Assembly: GCA_900110595.1 (NCBI GenBank)
Contig: FOEZ01000001.1
Coordinates: 434,001-498,000, forward strand
DNA length: 64,000 bases
DNA from: Arthrobacter sp. OV608
GTDB taxonomy: Bacteria; Actinomycetota; Actinomycetes; Actinomycetales; Micrococcaceae
Direction: 5' to 3'
The translations under genes were made by a program, and so were the position numbers. Of the stretch, positions 54,580 to 63,016 are shown in pieces. The notes beneath the pieces were generated by a model. That model was not told the origin of the DNA and did not search any database. It worked only from the letters and a program-made list of their open reading frames with translations. Each line of letters starts with the position of its first letter. Within the stretch, counting starts at the first letter, position 1.

Positions 54580-55428
54580 TCAGCCGCTGGAAGGTGCGGG
54601 CCAGGGCGAGGCAATCACAGGATTCACGAGCTCACCGATCCCTTCGACCCGGCACACCACCGTGTCGCCCGGGGCCAGCGGAACGCACTCTGCCGGGAAA
54701 CCGGTCAGCACCAGGTCGCCCGGGTGGAGGGTCATAAACGAGGTCACGTACACGAGGATCTCATCAACCTTCCAGCCGAGGTCAGCGGTGCTGGCGGCCT
54801 GGAGGGGAGTGCCGTTGTGCACCACGTCCACGGCCAGGTGTGACTCGTCCAGGCCGGTCACCATCCACGGTCCCGCGGGCGTGAACGTGTCCTGGCTCTT
54901 GGCGCTGATCCAGAGTTCATCAGTTTTCTGCAGATCCCGGCAGGTGACGTCGTTGCCGATAGTGAAGCCCAGGACGGCGCCGCGGGCATTCTCTGGGGTC
55001 AGGCCCCGCGACCTGGTGCCGATCACAATGGTCAGCTCCGCCTCCGGATCCACCCGCCGCATTCCCGGCGCCAGTTCAATCGCGTCTCCAGGCCCGATGA
55101 CGCTGGTGGCCGCCTTGTGGAACGCCTGCGGCGGCAGCTCCCGCCCGGACTGGCCGGTGTTGTGCGCCATCCCCAGGACATTGGCGGGCACGCTGGGAGC
55201 GAGGAATGTAAAGGAATGCTCCTTCACCCGGTCCCCTGGCTGCCACCCCTCCCGCGGGTGGCTGGAGGCGTTGGCGGGTGAACCCCAAAAGGGGCTGCCA
55301 GTAACTGTCCACGTGCTGCCGTCCGCCCCGCCAAAGTCCACTGCATCGCTGGCAACAAAAAACTGTTCCGCTGGATGGGCAGGGGACAGGGGACGGACGC
55401 GCGCAATGCGGCGGGGGAGGGCAGGCAT
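54580..55428 (-). CDS. Fumarylacetoacetate hydrolase family protein
   Basis: 282 aa. The FAH fold (about 75-275) has VLGMAHNTG, the metal ligands in RVDPEAELTIVIG and GNDVTCRDLQ, KSQDTFTPAGPWMV and VYVTSFMTLHPGDLVLTGFP. This branch covers acylpyruvases and homoprotocatechuate isomerase/decarboxylases, so the substrate is a C-C bonded keto acid of unknown identity. Start ATG 55428 is set by a -10 TAGGAT six bases upstream. Confidence 0.85.
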   Translation of the reverse strand: MPALPRRIARVRPLSPAHPAEQFFVASDAVDFGGADGSTWTVTGSPFWGSPANASSHPREGWQPGDRVKEHSFTFLAPSVPANVLGMAHNTGQSGRELPPQAFHKAATSVIGPGDAIELAPGMRRVDPEAELTIVIGTRSRGLTPENARGAVLGFTIGNDVTCRDLQKTDELWISAKSQDTFTPAGPWMVTGLDESHLAVDVVHNGTPLQAASTADLGWKVDEILVYVTSFMTLHPGDLVLTGFPAECVPLAPGDTVVCRVEGIGELVNPVIASPWPAPSSG

Positions 55429-55440
55429 AAGGGAATCCTA
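55429..55440 (-). promoter_or_regulatory. Leaderless-type promoter of the FAH-family gene
   Basis: On the minus strand TAGGAT (plus 55435-55440) ends six bases before ATG 55428. Same hexamer as at the IclR gene. Confidence 0.65.
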
Positions 55441-55487
55441 GGGGGGCGTTGTGAATCGAACCTGGCGGGAAGCCGGCTGCGGTTCCG

Positions 55488-56174
55488 TCAGTAGAGCTCG
55501 CCCACCGGAATCTCGACAGCCAGGCGGTTGGACGGCCCGGGCAGCGGGCAGGCCCAGGCCTCGTTGTAAGCGCAGGACGGGTTGTAGGCGAAGTTGAAGT
55601 CCAGCACAAAAGCGGCATCCGGACCGGTCCCATCGACGCCGTGGAACGCGCCTTTGATGGTGTCCAGCAAATACCGTCCCGCGCCGTAGCTGCCGCCGGG
55701 CTGGCCGGCCGTGGCATCACGGAACGGCACAAAAATGCCGCCGCCGTAGCCGTGCAGCTTCCACACCCCGAGTTGGCCCATCTCGGGCAGGTCGAAGGTT
55801 CCCAGCCGGATAAACCGGACCACGCCGTCCGTGGCGGTCTCCACGTTCATCTCCCGCCCCGCACCCTCCTTGGTCAGGGGCACGTGGAAACGGTAGATGG
55901 GATCGTAGTCTGCGGTTTTGAGCCCGGAAAAGCGCGCCTTGTCCTGAGCGGTGAGGGCGGAGGCAGGGTGCGTGGCAAACATCAGGTCCCGCTGGTGGCG
56001 CCAGTAGGAGTGGGCCTCGGACGGGTTCTCGAGCGCCAGCTTCCGGACATTGGCGTAGAGGGCGAAGGTCCGCAACCGCCAGTCGGCAATGTCGACGGCG
56101 GAGATGTTCGCCAGGGTATCGTCGGCTCCGCCCAGGGTTTCTTCGGCTGTGCCGTGCTGCTGATCGTGCGCCAT
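55488..56174 (-). CDS. DUF1684 protein
   Basis: 228 aa. Features of DUF1684: DWRLRTFALYANVRKLA, WRHQRDLMFATHPASAL, YDPIYRFHVPL, YGGGIFVPFRDAT, SYGAGRYLLDTIKGA and the C-terminal LDFNFAYNPSCAYNEAWACPLPGPSNRL. No membrane segment or signal peptide. Function unknown. The start ATG 56174 lies six bases after TAGGCT. Confidence 0.88.
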   Translation of the reverse strand: MAHDQQHGTAEETLGGADDTLANISAVDIADWRLRTFALYANVRKLALENPSEAHSYWRHQRDLMFATHPASALTAQDKARFSGLKTADYDPIYRFHVPLTKEGAGREMNVETATDGVVRFIRLGTFDLPEMGQLGVWKLHGYGGGIFVPFRDATAGQPGGSYGAGRYLLDTIKGAFHGVDGTGPDAAFVLDFNFAYNPSCAYNEAWACPLPGPSNRLAVEIPVGELY

Positions 56175-56186
56175 AACCCCAGCCTA
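56175..56186 (-). promoter_or_regulatory. Leaderless-type promoter of the DUF1684 gene
   Basis: On the minus strand TAGGCT (plus 56181-56186) ends six bases before ATG 56174. Confidence 0.65.
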
Positions 56187-56295
56187 GTCCCCGCACCGTA
56201 CCGCGCCCGCCCGACGGCGACACGGACCTCCGGTGCCTGCCCCCGCCGGGGGGAAACGCGCTCCCGCCCAGCCCGGCATGCCGCCCCGGTCCGGT

Positions 56296-56307
56296 TAGGC
56301 TGGCTGC
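56296..56307 (+). promoter_or_regulatory. Leaderless-type promoter of the lipoprotein gene
   Basis: TAGGCT (56296-56301) ends six bases before ATG 56308. The divergent DUF1684 gene, about 120 bases away, uses the same hexamer. Confidence 0.65.
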
Positions 56308-57123
56308 ATGAGAGGCATGGCAACGAGGGTGCGGTCCGGTGTATCACTGCTGGTGGCGGGCGCCTTCCTGGCCGGCTGCTCCAGCGCAGGGCCGGTCCAG
56401 CCGGGCTGGACTGCGCAGCCGGGTCCGTCCGGTGCCGCAGGCTCCAGTGCTTCCGCGCCCGCATCCCCGGATGCCTCCTCAACGGCGGCTTCCGATGGCG
56501 CAGCTCCCGGCTCCGCCTCATCCGGCGCCCCGCAGGCAGTGGCTACGGCGTCGGCCTGGAAGTCATTCTCGGACCCTGGCAAGGCCGTCAGCTTCGACCT
56601 GCCGCAGGACTGGATCGCCCAGTCCGTCACGCCGGAGGAAGGCACCTTGCCCGGTGCCCTGAAGATCGAAGTGAAGAAGCCCGACGGCACCTTCATGGCA
56701 GCGCTGCGGACCGGGCTGCCGCCGTCGTCCACGGAATGTCCGGAAGCATCCCGGCGGGCCTACACCGTGGTCAGCAGTGTGCCGGTGGAGGTCTCCGCCG
56801 CAGGCGGGGAGGGGACCATACCGCCCAGGGTGGTGTTCCGTGTGATCCAGGGGTACAAATACTTTGGTTCCTACGGCGTTACGAACGTTGCGGGCGGCAC
56901 GGACGGCCAGGCCTGCGAGCTCCGCAACATCCTGCGGGGTCCCGCCGGAAAGGGCGACTACTCGTTCGGGGACGTCGTCTCCGTACGCCCCTTTGCCCCG
57001 GACGAAAAAGTGGCCCCCGCCAAGGCATTCGACACCCTTGACCAGGCCGCCCGGTACGCCAATGAGGGCAGCGAATTCGCCAATGTCCAGCGGATGCTAA
57101 TGTCTCTGAAGATCAAAAACTAG
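56308..57123 (+). CDS. Putative lipoprotein
   Basis: 271 aa. A basic start (MRGMATRVRSG), hydrophobic stretch and lipobox LAGC (Cys about residue 26) mark a lipoprotein exported and lipid-anchored at the membrane. Residues 27-80 are Pro/Ala/Ser-rich linker. The remaining 190 residues form a beta-rich domain (WKSFSDPGKAVSFDLPQDWIAQ and following) similar to PsbP/LpqN-type folds; this family hint is weak. No partner is evident. Confidence 0.75.
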   Translation: MRGMATRVRSGVSLLVAGAFLAGCSSAGPVQPGWTAQPGPSGAAGSSASAPASPDASSTAASDGAAPGSASSGAPQAVATASAWKSFSDPGKAVSFDLPQDWIAQSVTPEEGTLPGALKIEVKKPDGTFMAALRTGLPPSSTECPEASRRAYTVVSSVPVEVSAAGGEGTIPPRVVFRVIQGYKYFGSYGVTNVAGGTDGQACELRNILRGPAGKGDYSFGDVVSVRPFAPDEKVAPAKAFDTLDQAARYANEGSEFANVQRMLMSLKIKN

Positions 57124-57197
57124 TTAGTCCCGTTCCCGGCCCGCGTGCTGCGACAAGCGGTGACTTTTCTTCCACCGCACCCAACCCGGAAAGAGCC

Positions 57198-58004
57198 ATG
57201 GAACGCAGTGTTTCCGCACGACTGGTCTTCAAAACCGCAGCCAACACCAAGGTGGCGATGGCCGTCGCGGTGGCGAGGAACGGGGGCTATTCCTCCTTTG
57301 AGGAGTCGCTGTCCGTCACGGCCGGGGGCGGCCAGGTCCCGCTGACCGAGGTGGCCGACCACCACGGAGGCCGGTTCCACTACATGGAGTTCGCCGATCC
57401 GGCGGAGGTGACGGTGGAATACTCCGCCACGGTGGCCGGAAAAGCCGAACCGGAAGAGGCGGAGCTTGCCGACCGGATCCGCTACGTCCGGCCCAGCCGG
57501 TACGCAGAATCAGACCGGCTTCTGCCCACCGCCTACGCCGAATTTGAGGGGGTCCAGGGCGCCGGGCTGCTGCACGCCGTCAGGAACTGGGTGAACGGGG
57601 AACTGCGCTACCTCAGCGGATCATCGCGGGGCACCGACGGTGCAGTGGAAACCCTGCTCAGCCGCCGCGGGGTGTGCCGGGACTTCGCGCACCTGGCCAT
57701 CGCACTGCTGCGCTCCAAGGACATCCCCGCCAGGCTCGCCGCCGTCTACGCTCCCGGCCTGTCGCCGATGGATTTCCACGCCGTGGCCGAGGCCTACGTG
57801 GAGGGTGCCTGGCACGTCATCGATCCCACGGGGCTGGCCCCGCGGGAATCGATGCTTCGGATCACCGCCGGCCGGGACTCCGCCGATACCGCCTTCCTGT
57901 CCACGGTGGGCGGGAGCCTGATCCTCCACCAGCTGCAGGTCACCGCAGTTGTCAACGGCGTCCTGCCCGTGGAGGATCCTGCCCGCCTTATGCAGCTGGG
58001 CTGA
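57198..58004 (+). CDS. Transglutaminase-like family protein
   Basis: 268 aa. The N-terminal beta domain (about 1-120) resembles bacterial transglutaminase N-domains, and the core has the Cys in RRGVCRDFAHLAIALLRS, the His in DFHAVAEAYVEG and the Asp in WHVIDPTGLAP, giving a complete papain-like triad. Such proteins are usually peptidases or amidases. The start ATG 57198 follows GGAAAGAG. The stop overlaps a 7-bp hairpin shared with the MarR gene on the other strand. Confidence 0.87.
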   Translation: MERSVSARLVFKTAANTKVAMAVAVARNGGYSSFEESLSVTAGGGQVPLTEVADHHGGRFHYMEFADPAEVTVEYSATVAGKAEPEEAELADRIRYVRPSRYAESDRLLPTAYAEFEGVQGAGLLHAVRNWVNGELRYLSGSSRGTDGAVETLLSRRGVCRDFAHLAIALLRSKDIPARLAAVYAPGLSPMDFHAVAEAYVEGAWHVIDPTGLAPRESMLRITAGRDSADTAFLSTVGGSLILHQLQVTAVVNGVLPVEDPARLMQLG

Positions 58005-58019
58005 CCACCTCCGGTCAGC
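58000..58019. terminator. Small hairpin at convergent stops
   Basis: GCTGACC (58000-58006) and GGTCAGC (58013-58019) span both the transglutaminase-like and MarR stop codons. It has no T tract, so it is only a weak terminator candidate. Confidence 0.3.
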
Positions 58020-58479
58020 GGGGACCCAGCGAACTCCGCAGCTTCTCCGTGAGCCGCCGCAGTTCCTTCTGCTCTTCAGGTGTCAGGGCCGGACCCATCA
58101 GAGTGGAGATGTCCCGGACGTGCTCACGGCCGATCTCCTTCTGCAGCTCCCGGCCTTCCTCCGTCAGCTTCAACAGCACGCCCCGGCCGTCCTCCGGCGC
58201 CGGCATCCTGGCCACCAGCCCCCGTTTCTCCAGCCGCTCCACCATCCGGCTGAGGCTGGACTGGCTCAGGAGGACGTTGTCGTTGAGCTCGTTGAGCCTA
58301 AGCCAACCCGTGGGGCAGCGTGACAACGTGAACAGGACGTCATACTCGTTGACGGCCAGCTTCCGGAAGGCCGGACCTGCCTGCAGCTTGCGCATGACGG
58401 CCACCTGGGCCCGGAACAGCGACTCCCAGGTCTCGGCTGCAAGCCGCACCGGTGATTCTGAACTGTTGCCGGCCATCAT
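58015..58479 (-). CDS. MarR family transcriptional regulator
   Basis: 154 aa. Helices with a winged helix at about 60-105 (LRLNELNDNVLLSQSSLSRMVERLEKRGLVAR) and the wing EDGRGVLLKLTEEG. Its ATG overlaps the stop of the upstream LLM oxidoreductase by four bases, so both are on one transcript. The inverted repeat TAGATGCA/TGCATCTA at the LLM promoter is a likely operator for this protein. The ligand is unknown. Confidence 0.9.
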   Translation of the reverse strand: MMAGNSSESPVRLAAETWESLFRAQVAVMRKLQAGPAFRKLAVNEYDVLFTLSRCPTGWLRLNELNDNVLLSQSSLSRMVERLEKRGLVARMPAPEDGRGVLLKLTEEGRELQKEIGREHVRDISTLMGPALTPEEQKELRRLTEKLRSSLGPR

Positions 58480-59618
58480 GCCTCCACGGAGGACTTTTCG
58501 GCGCCCGGCGCGTCCTGGCCCTGCCCTGCCTGCGCCTCCTGGGCGGCCAGTGCAGCGGCAACCCGGTTGGCATGGGTGGGCGGTTCGGGAACGTGGGCCG
58601 GCGTGAGGGCGGCGTACTCCTTGCGCAGGACAGGCAGGACTTCCTCGCCGAACAGGTCCAGCTGCTCCAGCACGGTCTTCAGCGGCAGGCCGGCATGGTC
58701 GATCAGGAACAGCTGCCGCTGGTAGTCGCCGAAGTACTCCCGGAAGGTCAGGGTCTTTTCGATAACCTCCTGCGGGCTGCCGACGGTCAGGGGCGTCTGC
58801 GAGGTGAAGTCCTCCAATGAGGGCCCGTGCCCGTAGACCGGAGCGTTGTCGAAGTAGGGGCGGAACTCCTTGACGGCGTCCTGCGAGTTCTTCCGCATAA
58901 AGAACTGGCCGCCCAGGCCCACGATCGCCTGGTCTGCCTTGCCGTGGCCGTAGTGCTCGTAGCGCTCACGGTAGAGGCTGATCAGCTGCTGGTAGTGCTC
59001 CTTGGGCCAGAAGATGTTGTTGGCAAAGAAGCCGTCGCCGAAGTACGCGGCCACTTCGGCGATCTGGGGCGTGCGGATGGAGCCGTGCCACACAAACGGG
59101 GCCACTCCGTCGAGCGGGCGCGGGGTGGACGTGAAGTTCTGCAGCGGGGTGCGGAACTTGCCGGACCAGTTCACGGTGTCCTCGTCCCACAGCTTGCGCA
59201 GCAGGCTGTAGTTCTCGATGGCGAGTTCCACGCCGTCCTGGATGTTCTTGCCGAACCAGGGGTAGACGGGAGCGGTGTTGCCGCGGCCCAGGACCAGGTC
59301 CACGCGGCCGTCGGCGAGGTGCTGGAGCATGGCGAAGTCTTCGGCAATCTTGACCGGGTCATTCGTGGTGATCAGCGTGGTGGCCGTGGACAGGATGATC
59401 CGTTCGGTCTGCGCCGCGATGTAGGCAAGGGTGGTAGTGGGGGAGGAGGAGAAGAAGGGCCGGTTGTGGTGCTCGCCGATGGCGTAGACATCCATGCCGA
59501 TTTCCTCGACCTTCTTCGCGATGGCGACGGAGGCCTTGATGCGCTCGTTCTCGGTGGGGGTGCGGCCCGTGGTGGGGTCCGTGGTGATGTCACTGACGCT
59601 GAAAACACCGATCTGCAT
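58476..59618 (-). CDS. LLM class flavin-dependent oxidoreductase
   Basis: 380 aa luciferase-like TIM-barrel monooxygenase. GVFSVSD at the start, ERIILSTATTLITTNDPVKIAEDFAMLQHLADGRVDLVLGRGN, YPWFGKN and FVWHGSIRTPQIAEVAAYFGDGFF define the F420/FMN-LLM family. The substrate and cofactor (FMN or F420) cannot be told apart here. It leads a two-gene operon with the MarR gene. Confidence 0.9.
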   Translation of the reverse strand: MQIGVFSVSDITTDPTTGRTPTENERIKASVAIAKKVEEIGMDVYAIGEHHNRPFFSSSPTTTLAYIAAQTERIILSTATTLITTNDPVKIAEDFAMLQHLADGRVDLVLGRGNTAPVYPWFGKNIQDGVELAIENYSLLRKLWDEDTVNWSGKFRTPLQNFTSTPRPLDGVAPFVWHGSIRTPQIAEVAAYFGDGFFANNIFWPKEHYQQLISLYRERYEHYGHGKADQAIVGLGGQFFMRKNSQDAVKEFRPYFDNAPVYGHGPSLEDFTSQTPLTVGSPQEVIEKTLTFREYFGDYQRQLFLIDHAGLPLKTVLEQLDLFGEEVLPVLRKEYAALTPAHVPEPPTHANRVAAALAAQEAQAGQGQDAPGAEKSSVEA

Positions 59619-59659
59619 GATGTGCCTTTCCGTTGCTTGGACTTGCTGGCCTTGGTTCC

Positions 59660-59691
59660 AGTATAGGCCAATTTAGATGCATTTGCATCTA
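59660..59691 (-). promoter_or_regulatory. LLM-MarR operon promoter with palindromic operator
   Basis: On the minus strand TATACT (plus 59660-59665) is a good -10. TAGATGCA-TT-TGCATCTA (plus 59674-59691) is a perfect 8-bp inverted repeat with two spacer bases, lying over the -35 zone, the standard place and size for a MarR dimer. Confidence 0.75.
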
Positions 59692-59734
59692 TCGCCGGAT
59701 ACAACGCTGCCGCACGGAAAATATTCCGCAGTTT

Positions 59735-62700
59735 TTACTCGGGGCTTCCGGCTGCTGCGCGCCGCCCGCTGACCTTGGGCACCATGCCCGTGGTCCAGTC
59801 GCGGAACTCCTCGTCGACGTCGGCGCCGGGGCCGAATTCCGGGCGCTCATGCAGTTCCCGCAGCAGCGCCTTCTTCTCCCGGCGCCCCTCCACCAGGCGG
59901 TAGAGGACGGGAACCAGGACCAGGGTCAGGGCGGTTGATGAGACGAGGCCGCCGATGACCACCACGGCCAGGGGCTGGGAAATGAAGCCGCCCCCGCCTG
60001 TCAGCCCGAGGGCCATCGGAGTCAGGGCGAACACCGTGGCCAGGGCGGTCATCAGGATGGGCCGGAGCCGCTGCCGCGCGCCGTGGGTGATGGCATCCGC
60101 CACGTTCATGCCCGGCCGGCCGTCGCGCGGCTGCCGGTACTGGTTGATGAGGTCGATCAACACAATGGCGTTGGTGACCACGATGCCTACCAGCATCAGC
60201 ATGCCGATCAGTGACGGCAGGCCCAGCGGAACCCCGGTCACCAGTAGCAGGGCCACGGCGCCGGTGGCCGCGAACGGCACCGAGACCAGCAGGATCAGCG
60301 GCTGGATGAGCGATTTGAACGTGGCCACCATGATCACGTAGACGATGGCAATGGCCGCCAGCAGGGCAAGCCCAAGCTGCTCGAACGACTCCTGCTGCTG
60401 GGTGGTGGCGCCGCCGATTTCGGCGGTGACCCCGGCCGGCAGCCGGACCTCTGCGAGGCGCTTCTGGACTTCGGTGTTCACGGCGCCGAGGTTGGATCCC
60501 GACGGCGTCACGGACACCCGCGCGGTGCGCTGGCCGTTGCTGGCGGTGATGGACACCGGGACGTCCACCTGTTCCACCGCGGCAATGCTGCCGAGCGTTA
60601 CAGGAGCGCCGGCGGCGGGCAGCGGAATTGCGCGGACGGCGTCGATGCTGGTGAACCTGGTGCCCTTGCCGATCTGGACCGGGAAGTCGTTGGTGTCGAT
60701 CCGCACGGTCCCGGCAGGGATGGGGCTGATGGTTGACGCGAGGACGCCCGCCACCTGTTCCTCGTTGAGCCCTGCCGCGACGGCCTTGGCACGGTCAACC
60801 TTTACCTGGACCACCGGCTGGCTGGCGGCGAGGTTGGTGGCCACTTCGCTGGTGCCGGGGACGCCGGTCATGGCCTCGATCATGGCGTCGCTGGCAGCCT
60901 GCAGGTCCGCGGTGGTGGCCGCCTTGATGGTGATGTCCACCGTAGAGGACGTTCCGAAGCCGCCCTGCTGGGTACCGACGGATACCTTCCCTGAATCGGG
61001 CACCTTTGCCAGCTCGTTCCGAACGGTTTCCTGCAGCTGCTCCTGGTCCGCCTTTTCATCGGTCACCACCGTGAAGGTGGAGTTGGAGGATCCGGTGGAG
61101 GTGATGGCGGCAAACCCGGCCTGGGCATTGCCGCTGGTCACCTGCACGTCGCGGACGCCGTCGATCCCGCGCAGGACCTCCTCAAGGCGGACGGCGGCGG
61201 CGCTGGTATCAGCCAGGCTGGTCCCGGCAGGCAGCACCTGCCGGACGGTCAGGCTGTTCTGCCCGGAATTTCCCAGCAGGTTGGTTGCCAGCAAGGGTGC
61301 CATGGCCGCGGTGCCGCCCAGGACCAGGGCGGCGGCAACCAGGGTGACTACCGGATGCTTCTGGGTCTTGGTGAGGATGGGAAGATACCCGCGCTGGAGC
61401 CTGCTGCGCTGCTCTGCCTCCTGGGCCTTGGCGCGGGCCTCGGAGGCATTGCGGCGGGCTGCCTCGCTGCCGAGGCCGGGATTGCGCAGGAACCAGTAGG
61501 CCAGCACGGGAACGATGGTCAGCGAAACCAGCAGTGAGGCCAGCAGCGCCATGGTGACGGTGAGGGCAAACGGCCTGAACAGCTCGCCCGCGAGTTCGCC
61601 CACGAAGGCAATGGGCAGGAAGACGGCCACCGTGGTCAGCGTGGAGGCCGTGATGGCGCCGGCCACTTCGCGGATGGCGGTCAGGATGGCGGTGACCTTG
61701 TCCTCGCCGTAACTGAGGTGCCGCTTGATGTTTTCGATGACCACGATCGAGTCATCCACAACCCGGCCGATGGCGATGGTGAGCGCGCCGAGGGTGAGGA
61801 TGTTCAGCGAGTAACCGGTAGCGGACAGGCCGATGAAGGTGATCAGGAGTGAGAGCGGGATGGACACCGCCGTCACCAGGGTGGAGCGTGCGGACATCAG
61901 GAACACCAGGATGACAGCCACGGCGAAGCCCAGCCCCAGCAGTCCTTCGGTGGTGAGGTCCTTGATGGATTTTTCGATGAACGGGGCCTGGTCGAAGACC
62001 GGGGTGAACTTGGCGTTGGATCCCAGTTCTGCCTCAAGCTCGTCCAAGGTGTCACGGACCGCGTGCGAAATGGCCACCGTGTCGCCTTCGGGCTTCTTGG
62101 TGACGGAGACCGCGAGGGTTTCCGCCCCATTGGTCCGCGTAATTGAAGTCCGTTCGTCATCCTTGACGGAGACGTCGGCCACGCTTCCGATGGTGGCGGC
62201 GTTTTTTGCCCCGGAGAGCGGCAGGGCCTTGATGGCGTCCAGGGAATCAACCGGACTGCCGATCTGCAGGGAGAGGGTCTTCCCCTGCTCCTGGAGGGTG
62301 CCTGCCGGTACCAGCGCGCCGTTGTTCCCCAGGGCATCCCGGATGGACGTGATGCTGGCTCCGGACGCCGCCATGGCATCGGCGCGGGGGAGGATCTCGA
62401 TGTGCTGTGTGGCGCCACCGGTCACGTCGGCGCCGCGGACGCCGTCGATCTTCTGCAGCCGGGGCACGCTCAGCCGCTGCAGGTCCGCGTTCAGTTCGCT
62501 CAGGGACTTGTCGGAGGACACCGCCAGGAACACGATGGGAAAATCGCTGATGCTTCCCGCAATGGCCTGCGGCTGGACGTCCTCGGGGAGGTTCCGCTTG
62601 GCGTTGGAGATGGCCCGGTCAATCTGGTTCCGGGCACGGTCCAGGTTGGAACCATAGGTAAAGACCATGGTGATCTGGGAGACGCCGTTGCGCGACGTGG

Positions 62701-62947
62701 AGGAGGTGGACTCCAGCCCCTCCACGCCGTTCAACGCAGTCTCCAGCGGCCCGCTCACCTGCTTGTCCACCACTTCCGGCGAGGCGCCGGGCATTGCGGT
62801 GAGCACCGTGATCTGCGGGAACTCGATCGACGGGATGAGCTCCTGCTTCAGCGAGGACATGGTGATCACGCCAAAGACGGAGGCGAAGACCGTGATGAGT
62901 GCGATCAGAGCCCGGTTTGCCAGTGAAAGTTGTGCCAGCCGGAACAT
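59735..62947 (-). CDS. RND family efflux permease
   Basis: 1070 aa. Two repeated halves, each with one membrane helix, a large periplasmic-type porter loop and further helices, twelve in all. N-terminus RLAQLSLANRALIALITVFASVFGVITMSSL; helix 4 region ALTIAIGRVVDDSIVVIENIKRHL; second half LIGMLMLVGIVVTNAIVLIDLINQYR. It belongs to the HAE/AcrB-like branch used by Gram-positives without an outer membrane channel. No membrane fusion gene is adjacent. Substrate unknown. Confidence 0.92.
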   Translation of the reverse strand: MFRLAQLSLANRALIALITVFASVFGVITMSSLKQELIPSIEFPQITVLTAMPGASPEVVDKQVSGPLETALNGVEGLESTSSTSRNGVSQITMVFTYGSNLDRARNQIDRAISNAKRNLPEDVQPQAIAGSISDFPIVFLAVSSDKSLSELNADLQRLSVPRLQKIDGVRGADVTGGATQHIEILPRADAMAASGASITSIRDALGNNGALVPAGTLQEQGKTLSLQIGSPVDSLDAIKALPLSGAKNAATIGSVADVSVKDDERTSITRTNGAETLAVSVTKKPEGDTVAISHAVRDTLDELEAELGSNAKFTPVFDQAPFIEKSIKDLTTEGLLGLGFAVAVILVFLMSARSTLVTAVSIPLSLLITFIGLSATGYSLNILTLGALTIAIGRVVDDSIVVIENIKRHLSYGEDKVTAILTAIREVAGAITASTLTTVAVFLPIAFVGELAGELFRPFALTVTMALLASLLVSLTIVPVLAYWFLRNPGLGSEAARRNASEARAKAQEAEQRSRLQRGYLPILTKTQKHPVVTLVAAALVLGGTAAMAPLLATNLLGNSGQNSLTVRQVLPAGTSLADTSAAAVRLEEVLRGIDGVRDVQVTSGNAQAGFAAITSTGSSNSTFTVVTDEKADQEQLQETVRNELAKVPDSGKVSVGTQQGGFGTSSTVDITIKAATTADLQAASDAMIEAMTGVPGTSEVATNLAASQPVVQVKVDRAKAVAAGLNEEQVAGVLASTISPIPAGTVRIDTNDFPVQIGKGTRFTSIDAVRAIPLPAAGAPVTLGSIAAVEQVDVPVSITASNGQRTARVSVTPSGSNLGAVNTEVQKRLAEVRLPAGVTAEIGGATTQQQESFEQLGLALLAAIAIVYVIMVATFKSLIQPLILLVSVPFAATGAVALLLVTGVPLGLPSLIGMLMLVGIVVTNAIVLIDLINQYRQPRDGRPGMNVADAITHGARQRLRPILMTALATVFALTPMALGLTGGGGFISQPLAVVVIGGLVSSTALTLVLVPVLYRLVEGRREKKALLRELHERPEFGPGADVDEEFRDWTTGMVPKVSGRRAAAGSPE

Positions 62948-63016
62948 CGCATGGTCTCCTGTGGGGTTGTGACTGACTGTTGCGGGCCAAGCAGCCGGCC
63001 ACCGGCCCCGGCAGGG

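Noticed and set aside
59700..59730. Rho-independent terminator after the RND gene (CGGAA/TTCCG)
   Set aside because: The stem is only five pairs and lacks a GC core; evidence is too weak.
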